A stretch of DNA of 64,000 bases from Myxococcales bacterium. Its GTDB lineage: Bacteria; Myxococcota_A; Polyangia; Haliangiales; Haliangiaceae. The notes under the pieces were generated by a model, which was not told where the DNA came from, ran no database searches, and saw only the letters and a list, made by a program, of their open reading frames with translations. How positions within the stretch are numbered: the first letter of the stretch is position 1; every line of letters starts with the position of its first letter. Of this stretch, positions 10,261-19,024 are shown one piece after another. The position numbers and the translations under genes were made by a program. Location: contig JAEUJY010000021.1 of the NCBI GenBank assembly GCA_016794525.1, positions 23,097-87,096 on the forward strand. Direction: 5' to 3'.

Positions 10261-11121
10261 ATGAGCGACTCGTCCGCCCGCGCGCTGCGGGTCACTGTCA
10301 CGATCGGCACCGCCCCGCAGCGCATGCTCGAGCTGGCGTCGCCGGTGCTGTGCGGGTCGGGGCGCGCCGCCGATGTCCGGGTGATCGATCCCGGGGTGGC
10401 GCCGCTGATGCTCCGGCTGACCCGCGAGGGCGACCGGGTCGTGGCGATCGCCGCGGCGCCGGGGGTGACCGTCGACGGGGTGCCGGCGGCGGTCGATCAG
10501 CCGGTGGTGGTGACCGGCAAGGCGATCCAGGTCGGGCCGGCGCGCCTGGTGGTCGCCCCGTGGTCGCAGGCGCCCGACGCCGACGCCGCCCGCACCGACT
10601 CGCTGGCGCGGGAGTTGATGCGCGACCTGCTCGGCGATCAGTCGCCGCCGCCGCCCGAGCTGGTGATCGAGGGCGGGCCGGCCGCGGGGCAGCGGCTGGC
10701 GCTGCCCGGCGTCGGCGCCCGGGTGGTGATCGGCCGCGGCGACAGCGGCTGGGTCGTGCTGGATCCGGATCTGTCGCGCAGCCACGCGGTGATCGAGCAC
10801 CGGGCCGACGGCGCCTGGCTGCGCGATCTCGAGTCGAAGAACGGCACCCGGGTCAACGGCGTGCTGGCGCCGATCGCCGAGCCCGGCGTCGTGCTGTCCG
10901 AGGGCGCGATCATCACGCTGGGCAAGACCACGATCCGCTACCGCGATCCGGCCGCCGCGGCCCTCGGCGGTGCCGCCGCGATGCTGGTGGCCGACACCCA
11001 CACCAAGACCACCGGCGCCGCCATCCCGGTCGACGTCCCGCCGCGCTGGCCGATCGCCGTGGCGGCGGTCGTCGCGGCCGCGGCGTTCGCGCTGGTGATC
11101 GTGCTGCTCGCCGGCGGCTGA
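10261..11121 (+). CDS. FHA-domain protein with C-terminal membrane anchor
   Basis: A 286-residue protein starting with ATG at 10261. Residues 1-105 form a beta-rich FHA-like domain that lacks the canonical motif. Residues ~130-225 are a clear forkhead-associated domain ([40 protein letters not shown]), which binds phosphothreonine peptides. Ser/His/Asn residues of the phosphopeptide pocket are present (SRSH, KNGT). A single hydrophobic segment at residues ~260-284 ends the protein (tail anchor), placing the FHA domains in the cytoplasm. It is probably a reader of Ser/Thr kinase signalling, which is abundant in Myxococcota. No kinase gene is adjacent, so the partner is unknown. Confidence 0.85.
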   Translation: MSDSSARALRVTVTIGTAPQRMLELASPVLCGSGRAADVRVIDPGVAPLMLRLTREGDRVVAIAAAPGVTVDGVPAAVDQPVVVTGKAIQVGPARLVVAPWSQAPDADAARTDSLARELMRDLLGDQSPPPPELVIEGGPAAGQRLALPGVGARVVIGRGDSGWVVLDPDLSRSHAVIEHRADGAWLRDLESKNGTRVNGVLAPIAEPGVVLSEGAIITLGKTTIRYRDPAAAALGGAAAMLVADTHTKTTGAAIPVDVPPRWPIAVAAVVAAAAFALVIVLLAGG

Positions 11122-11132
11122 GCACCGGCCGG

Positions 11133-11310
11133 CAGCGTCCCACGTGGGAGATGCGTGGGGCGTCCCACGTGGGAGACGGGAGGGGCGTCCCACGTGGGAG
11201 ACCGGCGGGGCGTCCCACGTGGGAGACGGGAGGGGCGTCCCACGTGGGAGACGGGCGGGGGCGTCCCACGTGGGAGATGGGAGGGGCGTCCCACGTGGGA
11301 GACGGGTGGG
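11133..11310. repeat. array of seven 12-bp palindromes with a 25-bp period
   Basis: Seven exact copies of the palindrome TCCCACGTGGGA begin at 11138, 11163, 11188, 11213, 11238, 11264 and 11289, so spacing is 25 bp (once 26). The 13-nt spacers are also similar (GACGGGAGGGGCG-like). The period is not a multiple of 3, and both strands stay open in several frames, which creates spurious open frames. The array lies between two convergent genes (FHA protein and the 1204-aa lipoprotein). A second array with the same palindrome and period is at 36056-36378. Each palindrome could fold in RNA as a 4-bp stem with an ACGT loop, or bind a dimeric protein as duplex DNA. The function is not known to me. 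Confidence 0.95.
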
Positions 11311-11317
11311 GGCGAGT

Positions 11318-11545
11318 TCCGTCGCCGGTTCCGACCCCGACTCCGGCTCCGGTTCCGGTTCCGGCTCCGGCTCCGGTTCCGGCTCCGGCTCCGGCTCCGG
11401 TTCCGGCTCTGGCTCCGGTTCCGGCTCCGGCTCCGGCTCCGACTCCGGCTCCGGTTCCGGCTCCCGCTCCGGCTCCGGTTCCGACGCCGGCTCCGGCTCC
11501 GGTTCCCGCACCCGGCGCCGGCTCCGGATCCCGCACCCGGCTCCA
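11318..11545. repeat. hexanucleotide tract (GGCTCC/GGTTCC)n
   Basis: About 220 bp of near-perfect six-base units (GGCTCC with GGTTCC, GACTCC and GGATCC variants) directly follow the palindrome array and end about 9 bp before the stop codon of the lipoprotein gene. The six-base unit keeps all frames open, giving Ser-Gly, Pro-Val/Ala or Glu-Pro dipeptide frames, none with support as a gene. The array and this tract together make up the whole 11122-11553 gap. Confidence 0.9.
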
Positions 11546-11553
11546 GCTCCCGT

Positions 11554-14500
11554 CTATTGCTGCTGGATCTCGAGCTTGCCCGGCGGCAGGTTCGTCGGAT
11601 CGAGCGCGTCCCAGGCCAGGGTCGCGCCGGCGGCGGCCAGGTGGAAGCCGTCGAGGGTGCGGGTCGAGGCCACGGGGGTCGGCGTCCACGCCGCGCCAGC
11701 CTTGGCGGCGACCACCAGGTCGGCGGTGGCCGCGTCCTGGTACGCGATCGCCGGGGCGCCGCCGCGCAGGAACACCGTCGCCCCCGCGCCCACCGGGTGG
11801 GTGCGATCGCCGGCGCGGGTGCCGTCGTCGACCAGCTCGATCGCGCCCGGCGCGCCGTTCCAGCTGAGGTAATGGACGGTGTCGGCGCGCGCGTCCTGGT
11901 AGGCGACGTGCAGGGTGCCGTCGGGGCCGACCAGCGCGCTGGCCCACATGCCGCGGTCGCCGCTGCCGTCGAGCACGGTCTCGGCGAACGTGCCGGCGCC
12001 GGGCGCGCTCTCGACCATCATCACCAGCGAGGTGCGGCTGCGGTCGTAGAACACCATCGCCAGCTTGCCGTCGGGTAGCGTGACCAGGTTGACGAACAGG
12101 CCGGTGCCCTGCGGCAGGTCGCTGGCGGTCGGCGTCGGGATCGCGGTGCGGCAGGTGCCGGCGACGCACGCCTGATCGTCGGCGCAGGCGGTCGGGCAGC
12201 CGCCGCCCGGCGTCGCGCAGGTCTCGGGATCGCCGTCGGCCGCCGGGGCCAGGCACACGTCGCCCGAGGCGCACCGGCCGGCGCACGAGCCGACCGCGCT
12301 GGCGACGGTGGTCAGCGTCCAGTCGGTCGACTGCACCGGGTCGGCGGTGCGGGCCCGGGCCAGCCGCAGCTGGGTCTCGAGCGCGCCGCCGGCGGCGGGC
12401 ACGTTCTCGATCAGGTACGCGATCGCCGGGGTGCCGCTGCCGTCGAGGGCCAGGCTGGCGTAGGCGCCGACCGCCGCGGTGGCCGCGTCCTCGACGACGT
12501 AGGTCTTCCACTCGCCGGCGCGGGTCTCGATCGCGAACTTCAGCGCCAGCGCGTCGTGGTCCTGGTACGCGACGCGGGCCAGGCCGCCCTTGAGCGCGAC
12601 CGACGTGTAGTAGCCGACGTCGGGCCCCGGGGTCGCGACGCCGCCGCGGTAGGTCGACGGATCGTAGGTCGGGGTCTCGTCGGGCACGCCGTCGACCGCG
12701 GTGAAGCTGCGGGTGCCGTCGGCGGCGACGTCGACCAGCACGAGATCGCCGAGGAACGCGTCGTAGGTCGATACGACGGTGCGGGTGCCGTCGGTGGCGG
12801 CGCCGTTCCAGCGGCCGAGCGTGCCGACCGCGACCTCGCCGGGCAGGCAGTCGTTGCTGCCGCACGGCGGCGTGCCGCCGCAGTCGCACGCCGGCAGCGT
12901 CGCGGCGAGCGCGAGCACCAGCGCGGCGGTGGCCAGCCGGCGCAGCGCGCGGCGATCGAGCGTCTTGCGCCGGCGGCGGCGCAGCAAGAGGCCGAGCGCG
13001 ACCGCGCCCAGCGGCAGCGCGTCGGTGGGCCGGCCGCCGGTCGCGCAGTTGCAGCCACCCTCGCCGGGCGCGCCGTGGAAGCCGGCGCGGGTCTTGCCGC
13101 GCTCGGGCGCGATCGGCAGCTCGAGCACCACCGGCGTCGGGTCGATCGACTCGGCGTGGCCGCGGATGCGGGCGCGCACCTCGACGCGGTGGATGCCAGG
13201 CAGCCACAGCGTCCGGCTCGTGATCGTCCGGGTCGGGTACGGCGACCACGCCGACCACAGGCTGTCGTCGACGCGGGTCGACCACTCGAGGTCGCGGGCG
13301 TCGCCGCCCAGCGCCAGCGCGATCCGCGGCGCGTCCTCGCTGGTCCAGCGGTCGGGATCCGCCAGCGCGTCGGCGCCGGGCAGGATCACGTCGTCGATCT
13401 GCGCCTCGGTCTCGACCGGCGGCAGCGCCTTCATCGCCGGCACCAGGTTGGCGAAGATCGCCAGGAACTGCTTCCCGTCGACCGCGGTGATGTCGGTGAC
13501 CTCGATGTTGAGGCCGCCCAAGGACGGCAGCGCGAACGAGCCCAGGCCGCCGGCCAGGCCGGGCAGGGCCAGCTCGAGCAGCGACGGGAACCGCAGCGCG
13601 AGCTGCGCCGGATCCTCGGTGAGCGCCTCGCTGTTCTTGACCGACAGGTTGGTGAACGCGCCGGCCAGATCGCCGAACACCGGCTCGAGCTCGCCGGCGG
13701 CGTTGACCTGCATGCCCAGCGGCAGGTGCAGGTCGGTGACGATCGTGAAGATGCGGACGTACTGGTCCTCGATCGACACGAAGAAGTCGAGCTCGAGGCC
13801 GGTGAAGTTGATGTCGAGCAGCGGCTCGTCGACCATCACCGTGCCGTCCATCGCGGTGGTGAAGGTGTTGGCGCCCAGCCGCATCGTCGGTGGCGCCTGC
13901 GGCCGCAGCCCCACCGCCACCGCGCCGGTCTTGCTGAGCAGGTTGGCCAGCGACGGCGCGATCAGCCCCAGCGTGTCGGTGGTGAGCAGGTCGACCGTGC
14001 GGGTGCCGACGGTCAGGCACAAGAGGCCGCCGTCGTAGAGGCTGTAGGCCAGCTCGTCGATCTGGCTCTGGTGCAGGCCGAACGCCAGGCCGAACGCGCC
14101 GCCGGTGTCGGGGCGGGTGTTGCCCTGGAAGTACGCCGACTGCGGGATCGTGACCCGCGCCGGCGCGGTGGCCGCCGGACCGCAGCGATCGCGCGCGACG
14201 CCGGCCGGGCGGAAGCCGCCGAGCAGGCCGAGCGCGAGGCCGTTGTTGTTCGAGGTCGCGTAGCCGCCGGCGACCTCGTAGACGTCCATCGCGCCGCTGG
14301 TGCCGGGCGACAGGCTGGCGAACAGGTTGCCGCCGCGGGCGCGGCCGGTGATGCCGACCTCCTGGTAGCAGGTGTTGTCGGCGCGCATGCAGACGTTGTC
14401 GGTGCACGCGGTCGCGAACGGGCCGCACTCGCCGACGTCACCCGACGGGCAGGCCTTGCACGCCTGGTCGGCGATCGCGCCCTTGATCGCGTCGGAGAAC

Positions 14501-15168
14501 GTGCTGGTCAGCGTGCCGATGAACAGGCCGATGCCGAGGCTGGCTACCTGACAGCCGAAGCTGCCGGTCAGCGCGACGTCCTGCGAGGTGAGCTGCGACA
14601 CGACGACGTCGCCGACCTCGATGCGCGTCGTCGACGCCATCGCGTCCTGGCGGAAGTTGACCGGGATGTCGAGCTTGATGTCGGGGTCGGCGCCCGGCGC
14701 GGTGTCGATCTTCACGCCGCAGTTGCCGACCAGCGGCACGGTCACCGGGATGTCCATCTGCGAGCGCACCCGCGCGCGCACGGTGACGTCGAGGCGCGAC
14801 GCGCCCTGGGCCGGGCGCAGCTCCATCCGCGGCTGATCGCCGGGGTGCTGGGTCAGGTCGATCACGATCGGGCCGCACGGCGACTGCGGGTTGCCGCCGG
14901 GGCAGCACACCGGCGTCGAGCCGCCGCAGCTGGCCGGCACGTCGAACGACAGGCCCATGCCGCCGAGCAGGCCGCCGAGCAGCGCCGCGGGATCGGCCGC
15001 GACCGAGGCCAGGCCCGACTGGCTGACCCGGACCTGGCCGGCGTTGGGCGTGCGCGCCGCCGACGGAAACCCGCCGGGTATCGGCTCGAGGCTCGAACAG
15101 CCGCCGCCGCATCCCGACGATGCGGCGACCGCTGCGAGCACGATGGTCGCAAGATAAGGCTTGGTCAT
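11554..15168 (-). CDS. large lipoprotein, apparent fusion of two exported proteins
   Basis: A 1204-residue protein starting with ATG at 15168 and GGGGAG 5 nt upstream. A signal peptide with lipobox (AVAASSGC) is followed by a Cys-containing region, and residues ~20-700 are a beta-rich domain I do not recognise. Around residues 700-735 there is a MYXO-CTERM-like segment: GEGGCNCATGG, then a hydrophobic stretch, then RRRRRK. At about residues 745-762 a second lipoprotein-type signal sequence appears (RRLATAALVLALAATLPACDCGG). The last ~440 residues are propeller-like repeats (YTSVALKGG, YASLALDGSG, GAPAIAYQD) with a Cys-rich insert. This is what one would expect of two neighbouring genes that lost the stop codon between them. 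No ATG or GTG lies before the second signal, so internal initiation would need TTG. Function unknown. Confidence 0.7.
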   Translation of the reverse strand: MTKPYLATIVLAAVAASSGCGGGCSSLEPIPGGFPSAARTPNAGQVRVSQSGLASVAADPAALLGGLLGGMGLSFDVPASCGGSTPVCCPGGNPQSPCGPIVIDLTQHPGDQPRMELRPAQGASRLDVTVRARVRSQMDIPVTVPLVGNCGVKIDTAPGADPDIKLDIPVNFRQDAMASTTRIEVGDVVVSQLTSQDVALTGSFGCQVASLGIGLFIGTLTSTFSDAIKGAIADQACKACPSGDVGECGPFATACTDNVCMRADNTCYQEVGITGRARGGNLFASLSPGTSGAMDVYEVAGGYATSNNNGLALGLLGGFRPAGVARDRCGPAATAPARVTIPQSAYFQGNTRPDTGGAFGLAFGLHQSQIDELAYSLYDGGLLCLTVGTRTVDLLTTDTLGLIAPSLANLLSKTGAVAVGLRPQAPPTMRLGANTFTTAMDGTVMVDEPLLDINFTGLELDFFVSIEDQYVRIFTIVTDLHLPLGMQVNAAGELEPVFGDLAGAFTNLSVKNSEALTEDPAQLALRFPSLLELALPGLAGGLGSFALPSLGGLNIEVTDITAVDGKQFLAIFANLVPAMKALPPVETEAQIDDVILPGADALADPDRWTSEDAPRIALALGGDARDLEWSTRVDDSLWSAWSPYPTRTITSRTLWLPGIHRVEVRARIRGHAESIDPTPVVLELPIAPERGKTRAGFHGAPGEGGCNCATGGRPTDALPLGAVALGLLLRRRRRKTLDRRALRRLATAALVLALAATLPACDCGGTPPCGSNDCLPGEVAVGTLGRWNGAATDGTRTVVSTYDAFLGDLVLVDVAADGTRSFTAVDGVPDETPTYDPSTYRGGVATPGPDVGYYTSVALKGGLARVAYQDHDALALKFAIETRAGEWKTYVVEDAATAAVGAYASLALDGSGTPAIAYLIENVPAAGGALETQLRLARARTADPVQSTDWTLTTVASAVGSCAGRCASGDVCLAPAADGDPETCATPGGGCPTACADDQACVAGTCRTAIPTPTASDLPQGTGLFVNLVTLPDGKLAMVFYDRSRTSLVMMVESAPGAGTFAETVLDGSGDRGMWASALVGPDGTLHVAYQDARADTVHYLSWNGAPGAIELVDDGTRAGDRTHPVGAGATVFLRGGAPAIAYQDAATADLVVAAKAGAAWTPTPVASTRTLDGFHLAAAGATLAWDALDPTNLPPGKLEIQQQ

Positions 15169-15292
15169 GATGGCTCCCCGGGGCGATGGGACCGGATGGC
15201 GCCGCGGGGGTCAAGGGAGAACGGCGGGAGGTCGGTGGGCGGCGACAGCCGACGTACCAACCGCCGGCCCGCGATCGGCGTACCGTCGGCCG
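15169..15292. promoter_or_regulatory. divergent intergenic region
   Basis: A 124-bp gap between two divergent lipoprotein genes. Apart from the GGGGAG ribosome-binding site just upstream of 15168, I see no clear promoter boxes. Confidence 0.3.
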
Positions 15293-17017
15293 ATGCGCGT
15301 CCCCCGCCAGCTCCTCGCGTGTGCGTTGCTCGTGCTCGGCGCCTGCGGTCCCAGCGTGTCCGGCGGCGACGACGACGACGACGTGCCGCCGATCGACGCG
15401 CCCGACGCGCCGCTGTGCCCGCGCTGCACCGACGACCTCACCGGCGTGGTCGACTGCGACGGCAACGTCACGCCGTGCCCCGACGCGCTGGCCTGCGGCA
15501 ACGGCGTCTGCCTCGATCCGTGCCAGGCCGCCGAACAGACCAACTCGTCGGTCGGCTGCGACTACTACTCGGTCGACATGGACGCGGCCACCGGGCCGCC
15601 GCAGGACGCCTGCTACACGATGTTCGTCGCCAACGTGTCGCGGCACCCGGTGCACATGCAGGTGCAGTGGGGCGCGACGCCGATCGATCTCGCGCGCTGG
15701 GCCAAGCTGCCGAGCGGGCAGGGCGCCGGCCTCACCTACCAGCCCTACGATCCCGTCGCCGGCCTGGCGCCGGGGCAGGTGGCGGTGATCTTCTTGGCCT
15801 ACGCGCCCGGCCTGGGCAACGTCGCGTGCCCGGCGGCGATCGGCGGCGCCGCGGTCGGCACCGAGGCGCAGATCAGCGGCACCGGCGTCGGCACCGCGTT
15901 CCACCTCACGACCGATCAGCCGGTCGTGGCCTACCAGATGCTCCCGTACGGCGGCGGCGCCGCGGCGGCGACTGGCGCGTCGCTGCTCTTGCCGACCAGC
16001 GCGTGGGGCACCAACTACGTCGCGGTGTCGGCGCAGGACGATCCGGCGCCGCCCATCCCGGTGCCGTTCGCGATGGGGCCGTCGCACAACGTCGTCGCGA
16101 TGGAGGACAACACCACCGTGACCTTGCGGCCGACGTCGGCCATCACCGCCGGCGGGCCGCTGCCGGCCGGCACCGCCGGCGCGCCGTACACGTTCACGCT
16201 CAACAAGGGCCAGTACGCGCAGATCACGCAGCTCGCGCCGCTGTCGGGCAGCCCGATCTCGGCCGACAAGCCGATCGGCGTGTTCGGCGGCCACCAGATC
16301 ATGTCGATCGATCGCTGCTGCGGCGATCACGGCGAGCAGATGCTGGCGCCGGTGCGCGCGCTCGGCTCGAGCTACGTCGCGGCGCCCCACGCCGCGCGCA
16401 AGCCGGGCAGCGATCCGCGCATCTACCGCATCTACGGCGCGGTCGACGGCACCCAGCTAACCTACGATCCGCCCAACGTCGGCCCGGCGACGGTCAACCT
16501 CGGCCAGATGATCGAGATCCGCACCGAGACGCCGTTCGTCGTCGAGAGTCAGGGCCCCGACAACCCGTTCGCGATGTTCACGTACATGAGCGGCGCCGGC
16601 GATCAGGGCCAGGGCGGCTGGGGCGACCCCGACTTCGTCCGGCTGGTGCCGCCGGCGCAGTACCTGTCGCACTACGTCTTCTTCACCGATCCGACCTACC
16701 CGTTCACCGCGCTGACGGTGGTGCGCAAGAAGAAGGACGGCGCGTTCGCGCCGGTCGCGCTCGACTGCCTCGGCCCGGTGACCGGCTGGCAGCCGGTGGG
16801 ATCGAGCGGCGAGTTCGAGCTGGCGCACGTCAAGCTGGTCGATCACTGGACCGGGCAGAGCGGCTGCAACACCGGCGTGCGGGTCATGGACTCGACCGCG
16901 CCGTTCGGCGTCTGGGTCTGGGGCTGGGGCAGCGAGGACACCCAGACCGGCTGGGTCAGCTACGGCTACCCCGCTGGCGAGAACGTGCAGCTGATCAACG
17001 ACATCATCGTCAACTGA
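15293..17017 (+). CDS. IgGFc-binding-like lipoprotein
   Basis: A 574-residue protein with signal peptide and lipobox LVLGAC (Cys18). A D/P-rich linker with five consecutive Asp follows, typical of lipoproteins in this group. A short Cys-rich segment (CPRCTDD, CDGN, CPDALACGNGVCLDPC) precedes a domain of about 450 residues. Its features (SVGCDYYSVDMD, CYTMFVANVS, TDQPVVAYQMLPYGG, GTNYVAVSA, DKPIGVFGGHQIM) match the IgGFc-binding protein N-terminal-type domain found in myxobacterial surface proteins. The role is probably surface adhesion or binding, inferred from family only. It is anchored to a membrane by the lipid; which membrane cannot be told. Start chosen because the signal peptide begins there. 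Confidence 0.75.
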   Translation: MRVPRQLLACALLVLGACGPSVSGGDDDDDVPPIDAPDAPLCPRCTDDLTGVVDCDGNVTPCPDALACGNGVCLDPCQAAEQTNSSVGCDYYSVDMDAATGPPQDACYTMFVANVSRHPVHMQVQWGATPIDLARWAKLPSGQGAGLTYQPYDPVAGLAPGQVAVIFLAYAPGLGNVACPAAIGGAAVGTEAQISGTGVGTAFHLTTDQPVVAYQMLPYGGGAAAATGASLLLPTSAWGTNYVAVSAQDDPAPPIPVPFAMGPSHNVVAMEDNTTVTLRPTSAITAGGPLPAGTAGAPYTFTLNKGQYAQITQLAPLSGSPISADKPIGVFGGHQIMSIDRCCGDHGEQMLAPVRALGSSYVAAPHAARKPGSDPRIYRIYGAVDGTQLTYDPPNVGPATVNLGQMIEIRTETPFVVESQGPDNPFAMFTYMSGAGDQGQGGWGDPDFVRLVPPAQYLSHYVFFTDPTYPFTALTVVRKKKDGAFAPVALDCLGPVTGWQPVGSSGEFELAHVKLVDHWTGQSGCNTGVRVMDSTAPFGVWVWGWGSEDTQTGWVSYGYPAGENVQLINDIIVN

Positions 17018-17019
17018 GC

Positions 17020-17049
17020 TTCAGGGGCTCGTCCCCGCGACGCGAGACG
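17020..17049 (-). repeat. short copy of a dispersed REP-like element
   Basis: Just after the stop codon of the IgGFc-like gene, the sequence CAGGGGCTCGTC is followed directly by CCCCGCGACGCGAGACG. Both pieces occur in the same order, separated by a longer palindromic middle, on the minus strand at 50482-50555. This copy looks like the two ends with the middle deleted. It may also act as a weak 3' hairpin. Confidence 0.6.
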
Positions 17050-17122
17050 CCTGACGCGCCGACCGGTGCTCGACGGGAAGGCGGACCAGCGCTGAGCCGG
17101 CTCCGGATCCGGCCCTTCTCGC

Positions 17123-17800
17123 TCACCGCCAGAAGTCATCGGCCTCGTCGTCGAGCACGTCGAAGTCGTAGGCCCAGATCTCGACCTCGACGCCGTGCAG
17201 CGCGGCGACCTCGACGCGGACCCCGTCGCGCCACACCAGCGGCAGCAGCGGCCCGTCGTGGACGAGCTGTTCGTCGCGCACGCGCAGCGGGTTGTGGCAG
17301 GTCGGGGTCCAGGTCGTCTCGACGTCGAACCCGGCGGCGCGGATCGCGGCGTCCACGCGGTCGCCCACGTCGGCGGCGTAGGGCATGTCCCCGTCGCGGG
17401 TCAGCAAGCAGTCGCCGTCCTCGAAGCCGTACTTGCCTAGCTGCCACCTCACGTCGAAGCGTCGCAACGCCACCGCGGCCAGCGCGCGATCGTCGTCGAG
17501 CCGCGCGATCACGCCGCGACCCTCGCGCAGGAGGCCCAGCCGCAGCTCGCGGTGCTCGACGAGCGTCTCCCACACCGGCTCGATCGTGACGTAGCCGGCC
17601 AGCGGCCCGACGAACGGGCACCGCGACCGCGCGACGTGCCACGGCCGCGCGGCGTGGACGTCGGGCCCGTCGACGCGGTAGCGCAGGCCGTTGAACTCGC
17701 GGCCGCGTTCGATCACCTCGCCGCCGTCGCCGAGCGCGTAGCCGTACGGCGCGAGCTTGTCCGACACCCACGCCCGCAGGTCGTCGACCGGCGCCGCCAT
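17123..17800 (-). CDS. hypothetical protein
   Basis: A 225-residue soluble protein with no signal peptide or membrane segment and a normal high-GC codon pattern. I do not recognise the family. The C-terminus is acidic (LDDEADDFWR), and a single TWTPTCHNP segment contains Cys and His. The ATG at 17800 is preferred over the GTG at 17818, which would add only six residues; neither has a clear ribosome-binding site. The gene is 103 bp downstream of the zeta-like kinase gene on the same strand and may be co-transcribed with it. Nothing in the sequence shows a functional link. Confidence 0.6.
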   Translation of the reverse strand: MAAPVDDLRAWVSDKLAPYGYALGDGGEVIERGREFNGLRYRVDGPDVHAARPWHVARSRCPFVGPLAGYVTIEPVWETLVEHRELRLGLLREGRGVIARLDDDRALAAVALRRFDVRWQLGKYGFEDGDCLLTRDGDMPYAADVGDRVDAAIRAAGFDVETTWTPTCHNPLRVRDEQLVHDGPLLPLVWRDGVRVEVAALHGVEVEIWAYDFDVLDDEADDFWR

Positions 17801-17903
17801 GATCGCGAACGCGAACACCGCGCGGTGGTACCACGCGAACCGCGGCCGGGCGATCGAGCCGCGGTTAGGTGTGTGGCGCGGTGCCGGCGGCGAGACGGTG
17901 GCG

Positions 17904-18539
17904 TCATGGCGCGAGGTTCATCGCTGCGGCGAGGATCGGCTTGACCCACGCGGGTGTCGCGACCTCGGCGCAGCGCCGGGCGATCCGGCCGCGCACGAGA
18001 TAGGCGAGTTCGCGGGGCGCAGGTGGCTGACCGGCGTGGGGATCCCCGTGCGCCGAGTTGTCGAAGATGCGGACCTCCGCCAGAAACGGCAGGAGGTCGA
18101 TCAGGTTCTCGCGGCACGTGTCCCAGCGCCGCCTGATCGTCGCGTCGTCCACGTCGTGTCCGCCGCGACCGGCGCGCGCGCGGACGCGCGCGATGTGCAA
18201 CTCGGCCGACGCGAGGCCGACGAACCAGACGTTGACGACGAACCCGCGGGTCGCAGCTTCCCGGAGTAGCGCCGGCATCGTGCGCCCGCCGAGCGTGGTC
18301 TCGATTGCGAAGTCGAGGCGCTGCTCGATCGCGCGCTCGAGCAGCGCCCGGCCGATGTTCCAGGCCTCGGCATCGGCCTGGGCGGCCAGGGTCCCCGTCG
18401 CGCGGAGCATCGCGGCGGTCTCGTCGGGATCGAAGTAGTCGGCACCCCTGCGCCGGATCATCGCGCCGCCGATGCTGCTCTTGCCAGCACCGCTGGCGCC
18501 GGCCAGCACCCACAGGATCGGCGGCTCATCGTTCGCCAC
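17904..18539 (-). CDS. zeta-toxin-like P-loop kinase (probable toxin)
   Basis: A 211-residue protein beginning with GTG at 18539, overlapping the upstream antitoxin-like gene by 14 nt. A Walker A motif is near the N-terminus (LAGASGAGKSS, about residues 12-22). FDPDE follows at the position where zeta toxins bind substrate, and the ETTLGGRTM segment also matches zeta/PezT-type kinases. These enzymes phosphorylate UDP-N-acetylglucosamine and block cell-wall synthesis. Many uncharacterised zeta-like kinases exist, so the substrate is not proven. The overlap with a Phd-like gene argues for a toxin-antitoxin role. Classical zeta partners are epsilon or PezA antitoxins, not Phd. Confidence 0.7.
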   Translation of the reverse strand: MANDEPPILWVLAGASGAGKSSIGGAMIRRRGADYFDPDETAAMLRATGTLAAQADAEAWNIGRALLERAIEQRLDFAIETTLGGRTMPALLREAATRGFVVNVWFVGLASAELHIARVRARAGRGGHDVDDATIRRRWDTCRENLIDLLPFLAEVRIFDNSAHGDPHAGQPPAPRELAYLVRGRIARRCAEVATPAWVKPILAAAMNLAP

Positions 18540-19014
18540 GCGCCGCCCCCACCGCCGCCGCCGCTAGCTCCGCCGGGTCGGCGTCGAACGCCGCGCGCAT
18601 CCGTTCGCGCATGCCGGGCCGCTGCATCGCCGCGAGTCGCGCCTCGTACTGCGCGGTCAACGTGTCGAGCCGACGGCCGGGCGCCTCCATCGCCTCGAAC
18701 TCGGTCCACGACACCAGCACCGCGCGCGGGGCGTCGTGCTTGCGGATCACTACGGGCCCGCGGCTCACCGCGGTGTCGAGGATCGACGCGAACTCGTTCT
18801 TCGCTTCGGTCGCAGTGACCTCGCGCGCCTGCCGCCGGATCCGGGGCGCCGGGGCCGCGCTTCCGACCACGACGTCGCTGCTCCCGGTCGCGACGGCCGT
18901 CCGAGGACCCTGCGGGTTTGCCAATCGCACCGTGAATCCGGCGCGGCGGAGCACGACCTCGACCGCTTCGAGGTCATCGATCGAGTCGTCGACGAGCAAG
19001 ATTCGGTTGGCCAT
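18526..19014 (-). CDS. Phd/YefM-like antitoxin fused to a truncated response-regulator receiver stub
   Basis: A 162-residue protein. Residues 1-~35 (ANRILLVDDSIDDLEAVEVVL) match the first strand, acidic pair and first helix of a CheY-like receiver domain. The domain then breaks off: there is no phospho-acceptor Asp strand and no conserved Lys. Residues ~60-110 match the Phd/YefM DNA-binding antitoxin domain (VTATEAKNEFASILDTAVS, GPVVIRKHDAPRAVLVSWTEFEAM). The C-terminal ~50 residues are a charged helix that would be the toxin-binding part. The ATG at 19014 is preferred; an in-frame ATG at 19050 would start inside the inverted repeats. GC is lower around the 5' end than in flanking DNA, suggesting transfer. 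Confidence 0.7.
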   Translation of the reverse strand: MANRILLVDDSIDDLEAVEVVLRRAGFTVRLANPQGPRTAVATGSSDVVVGSAAPAPRIRRQAREVTATEAKNEFASILDTAVSRGPVVIRKHDAPRAVLVSWTEFEAMEAPGRRLDTLTAQYEARLAAMQRPGMRERMRAAFDADPAELAAAAVGAARGER

Positions 19015-19024
19015 GACTGCATTG

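Noticed and set aside
11133..11310. CRISPR array
   Set aside because: Repeats are only 12 bp and palindromic, the spacers are 13 nt and nearly identical, and no cas genes are seen.
11131..11872. Genes coding Ser-Gly or Pro-Ala repeat proteins
   Set aside because: They arise from open frames through the palindrome and hexanucleotide tracts; no signal peptide or ribosome-binding site, and several frames are equally open.
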